Positions 24,910-33,698 of a stretch of 64,000 nt of DNA are shown piece after piece. The DNA is from Eubacteriales bacterium (lineage in GTDB: Bacteria > Bacillota > Clostridia > Lachnospirales > Lachnospiraceae). The notes beneath the pieces were generated by a model. It was not told where the DNA came from. It ran no database searches and was given only the letters and a program-made list of their open reading frames with translations. The stretch spans positions 1 to 64,000 of the forward strand of contig JAUNGM010000023.1 of the NCBI GenBank assembly GCA_030524545.1, given 5' to 3'. The position numbers were made by a program, and so were the translations under genes. Each line of letters opens with the position of its first letter. Within the stretch, counting starts at the first letter, position 1.

Positions 24910-25566
24910 ATGAAGCATACATATACGAAGAAAGAAGCCTTACGGATTATTATTGCAACTGCGAAAGAATACGCTAAAATGTTGGAGGGCTTGAATTATT
25001 TATTTATATACCGCAATCGGGTCAGTAACGAAATTGAATATTTTGAAGCAGTATTTCTTCCAAGAAATTATCAGCATCTGACGGGAGTCGAGTTTTTAGA
25101 TATGGAGGGGAATTTGCAGAAGAATTCTGTGTTCTTCTACCACAAGTGTCTTGATAATACTCTTACAGAAGATGAATTTCGATTTAAAGAGGATGGCACA
25201 ACTCCATTGAAATTAGAAGCATTACCGAAGTTGGTTCAATTTTTGCGGTTTTCAAAAATGACTGCATTATATAATGGAATTAGACCAAAGCTGGCGGTTG
25301 ATCGTGTTGCGGGAACAATAAACTATTGTCTTGGTTTTATAAAAGATGGAGACTATTTTGTACCAAGTTCCTGTTTGCTAGAGGACATTCGTAAACTGGG
25401 AGATAATCCATCACAGATATTAGCGATTATGTCAAAAAAGGCAAATCAATCAGAAACCATTTATAAAGAGATACGTTATGTGGCTAAAGGAGTTCCTTTG
25501 AATAAGTTAAAAATGTCGGATGAATTGAATAATCTGATTTCATTAGAAAAATACATTGAAAAATGA
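24910..25566 (+). CDS. PBECR4-type nuclease-fold protein, candidate RNA-controlled toxin
   Basis: A 218-residue protein of the PBECR4 family (phage Barnase-EndoU-ColicinE5/D-RelE-like nuclease fold). Visible blocks: YLFIYRNRVSNEIEYFEAVF, NYQHLTGVEFL, FYHKCLDNTLTEDEFRFKED, then GTTPLKLEALPKLVQF, YNGIRPKLAVDRVAGTINYC and LGFIKDGDYFVPSSCLLEDI. The HLTG and RPKL motifs are those I associate with the family. No signal peptide. Intact, with GGGAGAAAGGC before the ATG. No protein antitoxin gene is adjacent on the 3' side; upstream is the repeat RNA and terminator. An RNase-type toxin restrained by that RNA is my inference; the nuclease assignment itself comes from family knowledge. Confidence 0.75.
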   Translation: MKHTYTKKEALRIIIATAKEYAKMLEGLNYLFIYRNRVSNEIEYFEAVFLPRNYQHLTGVEFLDMEGNLQKNSVFFYHKCLDNTLTEDEFRFKEDGTTPLKLEALPKLVQFLRFSKMTALYNGIRPKLAVDRVAGTINYCLGFIKDGDYFVPSSCLLEDIRKLGDNPSQILAIMSKKANQSETIYKEIRYVAKGVPLNKLKMSDELNNLISLEKYIEK

Positions 25567-25669
25567 CGGGTTCTTGGAATTTTTGATTGCCATGGTGCGA
25601 AATTCCTTGACAAAAAGGCAATCCAGAGTGATTACTGGACTACCAAATTTGTTAAGGAGTTGATTTTGA

Positions 25670-26170
25670 ATGACAGAGGAACAGATGATTGTGCGTCTCC
25701 GTAATGTTGGGATTGGCTATCGGAAGATAGCTGCCATATTGGACATTCCACGGGATAAGGTCAGAAATTATTGCAAATCCGTGAATCTGGATGGTTATGC
25801 AAAAAGGCGTCTCTAAGCCAGAGAAGGAAAGATAATGGAAGAAGTCTGCGCCGACAGTGTATGCAGACAATGCGGCAAGCCATTAGAGAAGAAATCCGCC
25901 GGACGAAGACGGATTTATTGTTCTGATGAATGCCGCAGATTGTGGGTGAAAAAACATCCGTCTCTTTACAAGCATGAGTGTATGTTTTGTGGAAAAGAAT
26001 ATGAGAGCCAAACGAAAAATCAGAAGTTTTGCAGCCATGACTGCTACATCCGTAATCGGTTCTGGCGGCAGGAGGATACGGAAGAAATCATGAAACTGAT
26101 TCTTGCCGGGAAGAAAGTCCCGATGGTTCCCAAGTGGCTCAAAGACATACTCAATGGCGAAGCAAAATGA
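25670..26170 (+). pseudogene. Sigma-like HTH/zinc-finger conjugative-element protein, split by TAA
   Basis: First part, ATG 25670: MIVRLRNVGIGYRKIAAILD and KVRNYCKSVNLDGYA, a helix-turn-helix. Second part: CRQCGKPLEKKSAGRRRIYC, SDECRRLWVKKHPSLYKHEC, FCGKEYES and KFCSHDCYIRNRFW, two zinc-finger units. Both lie in the same frame, separated by a TAA at 25814-25816; relatives I recall are one continuous protein. An ATG at 25835 with AAGGAA could start the zinc part alone. These proteins are common accessory genes of Firmicutes conjugative elements. Confidence 0.65.
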
Positions 26171-26545
26171 GCAATAGTTTTGCCAAAGTGTATAGATTGG
26201 TTTGCGCTTCCAGAAAAGGGGTGAAAACCGCTAAAAAGGGTGAAAATCGTCCGGTGGGGTAAACTGAAAGAGCTTTATACTCTCTGGCAAAAGGTGGGGT
26301 GATAGTTTTGAGCAATAACTTTTGCCATGATGACCGACTAAAACGATTGGGATATCTTTTTTGATGGTTGAAGGAATTTATAAGAGGTGGAGATTGCGAT
26401 AATTTTTGTACACATGCGTTTGGAGAATTGCCTGGATAGAAAAAGTTTTTATAAATAGTGGATACTGAGTATAAGGGGCGATTGCTTTGAAAACTATGAA
26501 TTGGGGGTATGGATGGATAAAATAAATGATGAATTTTAAGGAAGT
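26171..26545. other. Gene-free mobile-element remnant
   Basis: No coding frame recognised. It contains a repeated word TGAGCAATA(A)NTTTTGCCA at about 26167 and 26308 and G/T-rich words (GGTGGGGTAAACT) shared with 2827. It is probably the decayed end of the conjugative element that carried the gene at 25670. Confidence 0.35.
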
Positions 26546-26809
26546 GTGCATCTCAGATATACGGATTTTATATATAAAGTTGATTATGGATATTTGAAAA
26601 ATACTATATCTATGGATAGTGCTGGTATAGACGTATGGGTTGGTACAGATAGCGAAAAGCAGATTGATACAATTATGTGTACTGTTGATCTAATGAAAAG
26701 AGACCCGGAGATTAAAATATTAATGGGATGTACAGAGGAAGAAAAGGATATTGTGTATCAAACGCATAATGAGACGCAGTATATGAGAGGTATTTTGATA
26801 CGGCGATAA
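26546..26809 (+). pseudogene. Inorganic-pyrophosphatase-like protein, N-terminally truncated
   Basis: An 87-residue frame with YTDFIYKVDYGYLKNTISMD, GIDVWVGT, TIMCTVDLMKRDPEIKILMG and a C-terminal YMRGILIRR. It follows the pattern of class I pyrophosphatase relatives (YxVxYGYxxxT, then GxxxDxWV). The N-terminal ~40 residues expected before YPDF are absent; the frame begins at a GTG near foreign sequence. Downstream kinase gene follows after 25 bp. Confidence 0.5.
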
Positions 26810-26834
26810 TTTAGAGTTGATAGAGGAGTGGATT

Positions 26835-27392
26835 ATGCCTAAAGGGATTATTATATTAGGCTCAGCAGGAGCCGGAAAAACAACTCTGGGAAAGCTTGTT
26901 GCTAAAATGCTAGGAATAGCTTTTCTGGATATTGATGAATATATCTGGCAGAGTAATACCGATGTGCCATATACAGTTATGTATTCTAAGGATGAAAAAA
27001 TTAGGAGGCTTAGTGATGCCGTTGAAACAGCGGGGGAATTTGTTATGGCTGGCTCTATGTATAGTTTTCATGAGCATTTTGACCCTCTTTTCTGCTTGGC
27101 AGTTTATCTGACTGCTGATGAAAAGATTCGTGTAGAGAGAGTACGCAGCAGGGAACTTGGAGAATTCGGAGATCGTATTTTGCCAGATGGTGATATGTTT
27201 GAAGCGCATCAATCATTTCTAAAAGATGTGGCAGGTTACGATTGGGGGATAGGCTCCTGTAATAGTGAACAGCATGAGGAATGGCTCAGTCAGTTGACTT
27301 GTCCGATTCTAAGACTTGATGGGTGTGAGAAATTGGAAAATAATGCAGAAGTTATTGTTGAAATGTATCAGCGGTCTGATTTGCAATTTTGA
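26835..27392 (+). CDS. P-loop kinase-like AAA ATPase
   Basis: A 185-residue shikimate-kinase/adenylate-kinase-like P-loop protein: Walker A GSAGAGKTTLG at residues 9-19, FLDIDEYIW, VETAGEFVMAGSMYSF, and an arginine-rich RVERVRSRELGEFGDR lid. Substrate unknown; similar proteins phosphorylate small molecules or nucleotides. ATG at 26835 with AGAGGAGT 7 bp upstream. Intact. Confidence 0.8.
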   Translation: MPKGIIILGSAGAGKTTLGKLVAKMLGIAFLDIDEYIWQSNTDVPYTVMYSKDEKIRRLSDAVETAGEFVMAGSMYSFHEHFDPLFCLAVYLTADEKIRVERVRSRELGEFGDRILPDGDMFEAHQSFLKDVAGYDWGIGSCNSEQHEEWLSQLTCPILRLDGCEKLENNAEVIVEMYQRSDLQF

Positions 27393-27425
27393 AGTAAATT
27401 TTTGCATGTAGGAGAAGAAAGAGTA

Positions 27426-27560
27426 AAATTTCAATTTCCGACATACTTTTCGGCCAAACCCCATACTTTCGTCCTGTAGTATAAAATCCCCGTCGCAGGG
27501 AACATCGAAACAGTCTGCCTGCTTTCAAAGAAAGCCCAATAATACGGGCAATTCCGGGCA
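27426..27560 (-). pseudogene. Decayed minus-strand coding remnant (repeat family R, copy 2)
   Basis: Read leftwards, PYYWAFFESRQTVSMFPATG and LYYRTKVWGLAEKY, homologous to 12961-13090 with amino-acid-level differences. It is again joined to the GGCTGTG hairpin. Protein not recognised. Confidence 0.45.
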
Positions 27561-27576
27561 TATAGGAATGGTATGT

Positions 27577-27622
27577 GGCTGTGTTATCAGTTTGGTTGGA
27601 CTGGCAGTACAGCCATATTTTT
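27577..27622 (+). terminator. GGCTGT/ACAGCC hairpin with T-run (copy 2)
   Basis: Arms at 27577-27582 and 27609-27614, then ATATTTTT. Same family as 13112 and 47019. Confidence 0.6.
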
Positions 27623-27645
27623 ACCCCTGGGGTAAATCAGTGATA

Positions 27646-27715
27646 GCAATTCCCACATTTAAAGCTCCATGGATATGGACTTCCAGTTGCGGTTCACATC
27701 CTCCGGCAGTGAGAA
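27646..27715 (-). pseudogene. Carboxymuconolactone-decarboxylase gene scrap
   Basis: Nearly identical to 39392-39463 inside the intact minus-strand gene at 39288-39656 (minus-strand residues around CEPQLEVHIHGALNVGI). About 70 bp only, joined to a MerR gene fragment. Confidence 0.7.
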
Positions 27716-27882
27716 GGACGGAGCGGATGGAACTGCTGATACAGCATAGAAAATCTGTAGTGGAGGAGCAAAAAAAATGGGCTGAGTACCTGCAGAACCT
27801 GGATGAGAAAATAAGTATATATCAGGATAGGATAAGCGGAAAATCAGAGGAATTTTGCGGGAGAAAGAGATATGAACCATAA
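27716..27882 (+). pseudogene. MerR-family regulator, C-terminal coiled coil only
   Basis: Frame with RMELLIQHRKSVVEEQKKWA and EYLQNLDEKISIYQDRI, the helical dimerisation tail of MerR-type regulators. The helix-turn-helix part is missing. Its end overlaps the start of the next fragment by 11 bp. Confidence 0.55.
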
Positions 27883-28025
27883 ATTTATCCAGAGAGTCAG
27901 TATTGACTGGAATCAGATCGATTACGATTCATATTTGTGTAGTTGTGTAGTATTGATGCACTTAAAAGCATGGAAGTCCTGGATTTCCAAAAGAACAATG
28001 AACTATGGATTCAGTACATTTGATG
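27872..28025 (+). pseudogene. AAA ATPase N-terminal fragment with frameshift
   Basis: MNHKFIQRVSIDWNQIDYDS then, after an extra few bases near 27938-27950, the expected IDALKSMEVLDFQKNN in another frame, as at the start of predicted AAA ATPases. It stops before the Walker A motif. The coupling to the MerR tail suggests they once formed an operon. Confidence 0.5.
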
Positions 28026-28065
28026 ATGTGTCCAAATTAAGCAGTGCAATCCGCATAGTAAAAGG

Positions 28066-28205
28066 CAAAAGGATGTAGATGCAGGCCTCCGGTCAGCGGA
28101 TGTGATCCAGAGAAGCATTGCCAGAATTGGTTTATATGAAAAGGTGGATACGGAAAAAATAGATGTTTTCCATATAACGCCGGAGCGGGCGGCGGAAAAA
28201 ATTAT
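28066..28205 (+). pseudogene. P-loop nucleotide kinase C-terminal scrap (second copy)
   Basis: KDVDAGLRSADVIQRSIARI and GLYEKVDTEKIDVFHITPE match 16670-16800 at both DNA and protein level. It is flanked on both sides by unrelated fragments. Confidence 0.65.
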
Positions 28206-28490
28206 GGAGAGAAATGCGTCGGTGCCGGAGGCATCAGCTTTTTCTGGGTGATGCCGACCTGTCATAATCCGACAGGCTGGAAAGCTTATATGATGAATAT
28301 GTATACAGCTCCGAAATATAGGAGAAAAAGTGTTGCATATCATACGCTGGAGCTTTTGACAGAGGAAGCAAAGAAAAGGAACATGAGTTATATATGGCTG
28401 GGGGCAACGGACATGGGCCGGTCTTTATATGAGCGGTATGGATTTGTGAAAATGAATGATGAGATGATTCTGCCGCAGGAATGTCTGTAA
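28206..28490 (+). pseudogene. GNAT acetyltransferase, C-terminal two-thirds
   Basis: About 90 codons: GAGGISFFWVMPTCHNPTGW, KAYMMNMYTAPKYRRKSVAY, HTLELLTEEAKKRNMSYIWL and LYERYGFVKMNDEMIL. The N-terminal strand-helix region is missing, joined to the kinase scrap. Arg/Gly acetyl-CoA loop appears as PKYRRKSVA. Unlikely to be functional. Confidence 0.7.
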
Positions 28491-28501
28491 AAGGGAGTTA
28501 T

Positions 28502-28987
28502 ATGAATATCATATTAAAAAAAGTAGAGGAAACTCAAAAAGAGATTTTATACAGGCTTCTGCAATATTCCTTATTTGAGGAGAGCCTGAATGACCAGAAT
28601 GATATGAATGAAGATGCGTTATTTGAATATCCGTGGTTTGAAAACTATTTCACAGAAAAGGACAGAGAAGCCTGCTTTATAAAGGAGCAGGGGAGTGAAA
28701 GGCTGCTGGGATTTGTCATGATCAATACCTACATGAAAAAGAGCAGCTTCGGTCATAGTATTGCAGAGTTTATGATACTTCCGAAGTTCAGAAGGAAGGA
28801 AATCGGAAAGAAGGCAGCAATTATGTGCTTTGAAAAATATCCGGGAAATTGGGAGGTTTCTCCGTCCTGCGGAAGTGAGCAGGCATATTTATTCTGGAAA
28901 AATGTGATTGATGAATATACGGGGAAAAATAATAAGTACGAAGATGGGATTTTTTGTTTCCCGGATATGAAAACAGGGAAGAGATGA
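28502..28987 (+). CDS. GNAT family acetyltransferase
   Basis: A 161-residue GNAT-like protein: NIILKKVEETQKEILYRLLQ at the start, SSFGHSIAEFMILPKFRRKE then IGKKAAIMCFEKYPGNWEVS in the acetyl-CoA region. ATG 28502 follows AAGGGAGTT. Intact; likely coupled with the regulator gene 7 bp downstream. Substrate unknown. Confidence 0.8.
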   Translation: MNIILKKVEETQKEILYRLLQYSLFEESLNDQNDMNEDALFEYPWFENYFTEKDREACFIKEQGSERLLGFVMINTYMKKSSFGHSIAEFMILPKFRRKEIGKKAAIMCFEKYPGNWEVSPSCGSEQAYLFWKNVIDEYTGKNNKYEDGIFCFPDMKTGKR

Positions 28988-28994
28988 TTTTAAT

Positions 28995-29915
28995 ATGAAA
29001 ATTGACAGATTATTGGAGATCATTATCTATCTTTTAAATCATGAAAAGGTATCAGCAAGTGTTTTGGCAGAAAAATTTCATGTGACAGTCAGAACGATTC
29101 AGCGTGATATGGTGTGTATAACGGAAGCAGGCATTCCGGTTTATTCAAATCATGGAAAAAACGGGGGCTATTCGATCCTTCCGTCTTATAAGATAAAAAA
29201 TTGCGATATCCGCAGGGATGAACAGCAAATGATCCGGCAGGCCTTGGAAAGCCTGGCGACCTCTTACGCAAATGAAACACTGGCAGGGCTGATAGAAAAG
29301 TATCATGCTGTTTCTGGGGATACAGAAAGTCAGAAGACTTTTTTCGATTTTGGAATCGCGAAGGAAAACCGAAAGGTACAGCGGGACAATCTGATTTTGG
29401 AAAAGGCCATCGCAGAGGAAAAGCTGGTAACCTTTTCGTACAGGGACGCAAAGGGGCAGGAAACACAGCGTCTGGTTCAGCCGCTGGCAATTCAATATAA
29501 ATGGTATTCGTGGTATCTTTTTGCCTGGTCTGTGCCGCAGGAAGCATACCGTACTTTTAAAATAGCAAGACTCTCGGAACTGCGGGTAACTTCCAAACAT
29601 TCAGATAAGAAACATGAGGATGTGGGACTGCTTATAAAACAGGCGGATGAGGCATATTCGGATACCTGTGTCACAATCGAAGTACATTTTGACAGGAAAA
29701 TAAAAAGCATCATAGAAGAATATTTTCCGGACAGCGAGATGGAGGCGCTTTCCGGAGAAATATCCAGGGTGTGGATTCGGGTTCCTCCGGGGGAACGGTT
29801 ATGGAAGGCCTTATTACTTAGCCTCGGAAACCAGGCTGAGGTGATTTCACCGGAGATGTATCGTAATGAGCTGATCAAAACAGCTCAAAATTTTTTATCC
29901 AATTACGACATATAG
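28995..29915 (+). CDS. YafY-type HTH-WYL transcriptional regulator
   Basis: A 306-residue regulator: DeoR-like winged helix (residues 1-60; VSASVLAEKFHVTVRTIQRD, YSNHGKNGGYSIL), WYL domain (about 135-215, with VTFSYRD, QPLAIQYKWYSWYLFAW) and a C-terminal WCX extension. WYL domains sense nucleic acids or small ligands. Intact. May regulate the DUF1579-GNAT gene 50 bp downstream. Confidence 0.88.
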   Translation: MKIDRLLEIIIYLLNHEKVSASVLAEKFHVTVRTIQRDMVCITEAGIPVYSNHGKNGGYSILPSYKIKNCDIRRDEQQMIRQALESLATSYANETLAGLIEKYHAVSGDTESQKTFFDFGIAKENRKVQRDNLILEKAIAEEKLVTFSYRDAKGQETQRLVQPLAIQYKWYSWYLFAWSVPQEAYRTFKIARLSELRVTSKHSDKKHEDVGLLIKQADEAYSDTCVTIEVHFDRKIKSIIEEYFPDSEMEALSGEISRVWIRVPPGERLWKALLLSLGNQAEVISPEMYRNELIKTAQNFLSNYDI

Positions 29916-29965
29916 CTGTCGCATACATGTGATAAGATGCTAAGAAAAAAGAGAGGATAAAATTG

Positions 29966-31048
29966 ATGAGTGAATTTGTGAAGGCGTTATTGGAATGCCG
30001 GGAAGCTTCTAAAATTCCGGAGCAATATGACTGGTTTGCGCCCTTGCTGGGGGACTGGGAGTTTGATTACTATGATGTTAAGAATGGAAAAAGGGAACGT
30101 CATGTGGAGGGGGAATGGCTGTTCCGTCGGGCGCTGGACGGAACCTGTATCGAAGACCTCTTTATCTGTCCATCCAGGGCCACAAGAGAGAGTAATCCGC
30201 AGCCGGATGGGGAATATGGAGCAGCCATCCGAATGTTTCAGCCGGAAACGAAGGGCTACGATATGGTTTATACAACAAGAGGAAGTATGACCCGGCTGAG
30301 AATACAGAGGGAGGAAGGCAGGATTGTCTGCACGGTATTGAGCAATGCCTGTGAAAAATGGGTGTTTGACAGGATAGCCGGAGATACCTTTCATTGGAAA
30401 AACATAACGGTAATGGAAGATGGTTATTGGAGAACAAATTGCGAAGTGTTTGCTGTGCGTAAGAAAACCGCTGATTATGGGAAGGTGTATGAGGATTGCC
30501 CGATCTTTGATACCGGGCGATATCGCCTGCGTCTGGTGGAAGAATCTGACAGGTCAGATCTGCTGAAGGTATACTCCGATGAGAAAGCGGTACCGCTGTT
30601 TAACAGTGACAATTGCCATGGAGATACGTTCCATTATACATCTCCGGAACGTATGGAAGAAGCAATCCGGTACTGGCTTTGGGAATATGAAAAAAAAGGT
30701 TTTGTCAGATGGAGTATTTTTGACCGTGCCATTGGAGAAGCAGTGGGGACAATCGAGCTGTTTCACAGGGATGCAGAAGATTATTTTACAGAATGCGGTT
30801 TGCTGAGGCTGGATCTGCGCAGTGATTATGAAAAGAAAGAGTGTATCAAAGAAATACTGAAGCCCCTGCTTTCCCCTGCTTTTTTCATGTTTTCCTGTGA
30901 AATTCTGGCTATAAAGGCAGTGCCGGAAGCGCAGGAACGCGCGGAGGCATTGACAGAATTGGGATTTCAGAAAAGACGGGAGACGTTGACGGGGCATGAT
31001 GGGATACAGTATGGTGCCTATTGGATATTGAGAAAAACGGAAGCATAA
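29966..31048 (+). CDS. DUF1579-like plus GNAT two-domain protein
   Basis: A 360-residue protein. Residues 15-165 resemble a DUF1579/lipocalin-like domain (WFAPLLGDWEFDYYDVKNGK, GEWLFRRALDGTCIEDLF). Residues 175-355 are a RimJ-like GNAT (FDTGRYRLRLVEESDRSDLL, RWSIFDRAIGEAVGTIELFH). The acetyl-CoA loop is weak (LRLDLRSDYEKKECIKEIL), so activity is uncertain. AGAGAGGAT precedes ATG 29966. Frame intact. Confidence 0.75.
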   Translation: MSEFVKALLECREASKIPEQYDWFAPLLGDWEFDYYDVKNGKRERHVEGEWLFRRALDGTCIEDLFICPSRATRESNPQPDGEYGAAIRMFQPETKGYDMVYTTRGSMTRLRIQREEGRIVCTVLSNACEKWVFDRIAGDTFHWKNITVMEDGYWRTNCEVFAVRKKTADYGKVYEDCPIFDTGRYRLRLVEESDRSDLLKVYSDEKAVPLFNSDNCHGDTFHYTSPERMEEAIRYWLWEYEKKGFVRWSIFDRAIGEAVGTIELFHRDAEDYFTECGLLRLDLRSDYEKKECIKEILKPLLSPAFFMFSCEILAIKAVPEAQERAEALTELGFQKRRETLTGHDGIQYGAYWILRKTEA

Positions 31049-31147
31049 ATAAGAATTTTGACAGCAAAAGTAGAAACCACGGGACGAAAGTAGAATTATG
31101 ATTAGTAGAAGGTATCCTCTATCATCAATTTTTTAGCCGGATACTGG

Positions 31148-31322
31148 TTATTGTGAGTTTTTAGCTTTGTAATCTTCGCCCCAATCCCACATAGCATCCA
31201 GAATAGGCTTGAGGCTGTATCCAAGCTCTGTCAGTGTGTATTCTACATGGGGAGGAACTTCCGGAAAAACGGTACGGATAACCAGACCACTTTCTTCCAT
31301 CTGGCGAAGTTGTGCAGTTAGA
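31148..31322 (-). pseudogene. HxlR-family regulator, C-terminal fragment
   Basis: Reads leftwards; matches the end of the intact regulator at 41491-41844 (LRQMEESGLVIRTVFPEVPP, LGYSLKPILDAMW). The sequence downstream of its stop (31060-31147) also matches 41395-41480, so a block of about 260 bp was copied. It is joined at 31323 to a GNAT fragment on the other strand. Confidence 0.75.
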
Positions 31323-31323
31323 A

Positions 31324-31662
31324 CCTAGTCCATATGTTGCAACTACAGATGATGGAAAAGTAGTAGGATTTTTTTGCTATTCAGTGAATTTAAGTACAAA
31401 TGAGGGCATGCTTAAATTTGTAATGATTAATCCTTTACAACGAGGAAATGGATTAGGAAAATCAATGTTACAACTGGCTATAGAATATGCTTTTAATATA
31501 ACTAAGGTAGATGCAGTTCAACTCAATGTTTTTCCAGAAAATACAAGGGCACAGAAGTGTTATGAAAGTGTTGGATTTGTAGCAAGAAAGACAGATGTTG
31601 ATGCATTTAGTTTTAAAGATGAATCATGGGGAAGATGTAATATGGTAATAAAGAAAGCGTAG
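31324..31662 (+). pseudogene. GNAT acetyltransferase, N-terminally truncated
   Basis: About 112 codons of a RimJ/RimL-like GNAT: PYVATTDDGKVVGFFCYSVN, KFVMINPLQRGNGLGKSMLQ with the acetyl-CoA loop QRGNGLG, and NTRAQKCYESVGF. The first ~45 residues are lost at the junction with the HxlR fragment. An ATG at 31312 lies in HxlR sequence. Confidence 0.7.
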
Positions 31663-31843
31663 GATATTTATCTTACGATTTGACCTAATTGAACAAAGTG
31701 AGCGTCCGTGTAGCCACTACTTATGGACTTTCAATCTTTTGTTCTTACCCATGATTATACAGGATTTTCTGTGCAGAAGCTATAGAAATCGTGCAATGAA
31801 CCCGGAGAACAGAGGGAGAATTAAAATTGAGGAATGCGAATGT

Positions 31844-32632
31844 ATGAATATAGTAGATAAAAATATAGATGGCGGAAAAGCATTTGACTGGGGTAAAACT
31901 TCAGCAGATTATGCAAAGTTCCGTGATATTTACCCACAGGAATTTTACGATAAGATTATAAAGCGGGAATTATGTATAAAAGGTCAAAGTGTTCTTGATG
32001 TTGGTACAGGTACTGGAGTGCTTCCAAGAAATATGTATCGTTATGGTGCAAAATGGATAGGGACAGATATTTCATTGAACCAGATTGAACAGGCAAAAAT
32101 TCTTTCAAGGGGCATGGATATTGAGTATTATCCATTATCCACAGAAGATGTAAATTTTCAAGATAATTCCTTCGATGTTATCACTGCGTGTCAGTGTTTT
32201 TGGTATTTTAATCACCAGCAGATCAGTGATAAGTTTTTCCATATGCTGAAACCGGATGGACGTATTCTTGCATTATATATGGCATGGCTGCCTTTTGAGG
32301 ACAAAATTGCAGGAGAAAGTGAGAAGCTTGTTCTGAAATATAGCCCCAAATGGAGTGGCGCAGGGGAAACGATTCATCCAATATTTATACCTGATTGCTA
32401 CAAAGAAAAATTTGAACTTGTTTATCATGAGGAGTATCCGCTGAAGGTGCATTTCACTCGTGAGAGCTGGAATGGCAGAATGAAAGCCTGCCGTGGTATT
32501 GGTGCTTCTCTTACAGAACAGGAAGTTTCTGCATGGGAACAGGAGCATACAAAATTACTTGCTGAAATTGCTCCTGCGGAGTTTAATGTTTTACATTACG
32601 GTGCCATTGCTGAACTGAAAGTGAAGAAATGA
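31844..32632 (+). CDS. Class I SAM-dependent methyltransferase
   Basis: A 262-residue enzyme: FDWGKTSADYAKFRDIYPQE, motif I VLDVGTGTGVLPRNM, motif II IGTDISLNQIEQA, and VITACQCFWYFNHQ at the motif IV position. ATG 31844 chosen because GAGGAA lies 9 bp upstream. Complete; substrate unknown. Followed by a boundary element and a repeat leader. Confidence 0.87.
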   Translation: MNIVDKNIDGGKAFDWGKTSADYAKFRDIYPQEFYDKIIKRELCIKGQSVLDVGTGTGVLPRNMYRYGAKWIGTDISLNQIEQAKILSRGMDIEYYPLSTEDVNFQDNSFDVITACQCFWYFNHQQISDKFFHMLKPDGRILALYMAWLPFEDKIAGESEKLVLKYSPKWSGAGETIHPIFIPDCYKEKFELVYHEEYPLKVHFTRESWNGRMKACRGIGASLTEQEVSAWEQEHTKLLAEIAPAEFNVLHYGAIAELKVKK

Positions 32633-32633
32633 T

Positions 32634-32745
32634 AATTTTTCATGAACAAGTGAATCAGAAAACTGTGGAAATTCAGTCAATTCAATAATTTAACGATAGG
32701 GTGCACTTGGAAGAGGAATGGAAAATTCCAAGCTTGTATGTTATA
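32634..32745 (+). repeat. Shared leader with extended -10 promoter (copy A)
   Basis: TTTTTCATGAACAAGTGAATC, CAATAATTTAACGATAGG and then TGTTATACT (extended -10) near 32740. The first ~70 bp match 36474-36550, where a flavodoxin gene follows instead. GAATCAGAAAACTGTGG fits the boundary-element consensus. Confidence 0.6.
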
Positions 32746-32804
32746 CTGGATGCTGAAAATAAAGAGACAAACATGAATTTATGGTTTTCAAATGGGAGAT
32801 AGAA

Positions 32805-33287
32805 ATGCGTCGTTCAGATAGAGAAGTTAAGGAATTTGAAGATATTGTAGCTATTATGGAAAAATGTGATGTGTGCCGGGTCGTTTTAAACAATAATGGT
32901 TATCCGTATATATTACCACTCAATTTTGGGATGTCTGTAAAAGGTAATAAAATTGAATTATATTTTCATGGAGCTATGGAAGGTACAAAATATGATTTAA
33001 TTGAAAAGGATAATAGAGCTAGCTTTGAAATGGACTGTGAGCATAAATTAGTAACAGAAATCGAACGAGGAAGCTGTACAATGGAATATGAAAGCGTTAT
33101 TGGACAAGGGCATATTGAGATGCTTTCTGATGATGAAAAGTACAATGCTTTATATATTTTGATGAAACATTATCATCAAGAAGAATTTCCGTTCAATAAG
33201 GCAGTAATGCCCCGTACAAAAGTTTTTAAACTGGTAGTAGAAAAAGTAACAGGCAAAATAAGAATGAAGAAAAGTGACAAGCATTAA
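32805..33287 (+). CDS. Pyridoxamine 5'-phosphate oxidase-like FMN-binding protein
   Basis: A 160-residue split-barrel flavoprotein of the NimA/PNPOx-like group: MRRSDREVKEFEDIVAIMEK, CRVVLNNNGYPYILPLNFGM, YFHGAMEGTKYDLIEKDNRA. Such proteins bind FMN and reduce small substrates, including nitroimidazoles in NimA. ATG 32805 with GGGAGA upstream. Intact, followed by a terminator. Confidence 0.87.
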   Translation: MRRSDREVKEFEDIVAIMEKCDVCRVVLNNNGYPYILPLNFGMSVKGNKIELYFHGAMEGTKYDLIEKDNRASFEMDCEHKLVTEIERGSCTMEYESVIGQGHIEMLSDDEKYNALYILMKHYHQEEFPFNKAVMPRTKVFKLVVEKVTGKIRMKKSDKH

Positions 33288-33302
33288 AATTCCAGTTGAT
33301 AG

Positions 33303-33340
33303 GGGAGCAACAGACAAAATGTTTGCTGCTTTTCTTTTTT
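33303..33340 (+). terminator. Rho-independent terminator
   Basis: An imperfect hairpin between AGCAACAGACA and TGTTTGCTGCT, followed by TTTTCTTTTTT. Confidence 0.65.
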
Positions 33341-33524
33341 GATGAGAATATAAAATAAAACGATTACCACATGGTGCGTTTAACAAACTTATCAATATAG
33401 ACCAATAAAGTTATCTTTCATGACAACGAATAATAAGAAATCTATGGTAACATCCTACCCGTAGTGGTAAATTGTTCTACAGGAAAGGGTGCGAAACATG
33501 GAAAATGAAGTATACGAAAGTGCA

Positions 33525-33698
33525 ATGGAAATGATCACACCTACGTTGGAGGCCATTGTATAAGTCAATGCAATGTTCTCCAGCAGATAATACAGGCACA
33601 CGCCACATAAACCCGCCGCTGCAAAGACGGACTCCTGCCGTTCGGTAGTTCCTCTCATCCGGTGGGGATAGACGATCAGCAATGCCAGAAATCCCAGG
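33525..33698 (-). pseudogene. EamA transporter gene scrap (third copy)
   Basis: About 170 bp closely matching 1125-1300 of the intact exporter gene. It is inserted between the first ~14 codons of an unknown plus-strand ORF (ATG at 33499, [10 protein letters not shown]) and the tail-chaperone remnant. Confidence 0.8.

Noticed and set aside
27568..27882. 104-residue ORF starting in the hairpin repeat
   Set aside because: Composite of the repeat hairpin, antisense carboxymuconolactone-decarboxylase sequence and the MerR tail; only the last part is genuine coding sequence.
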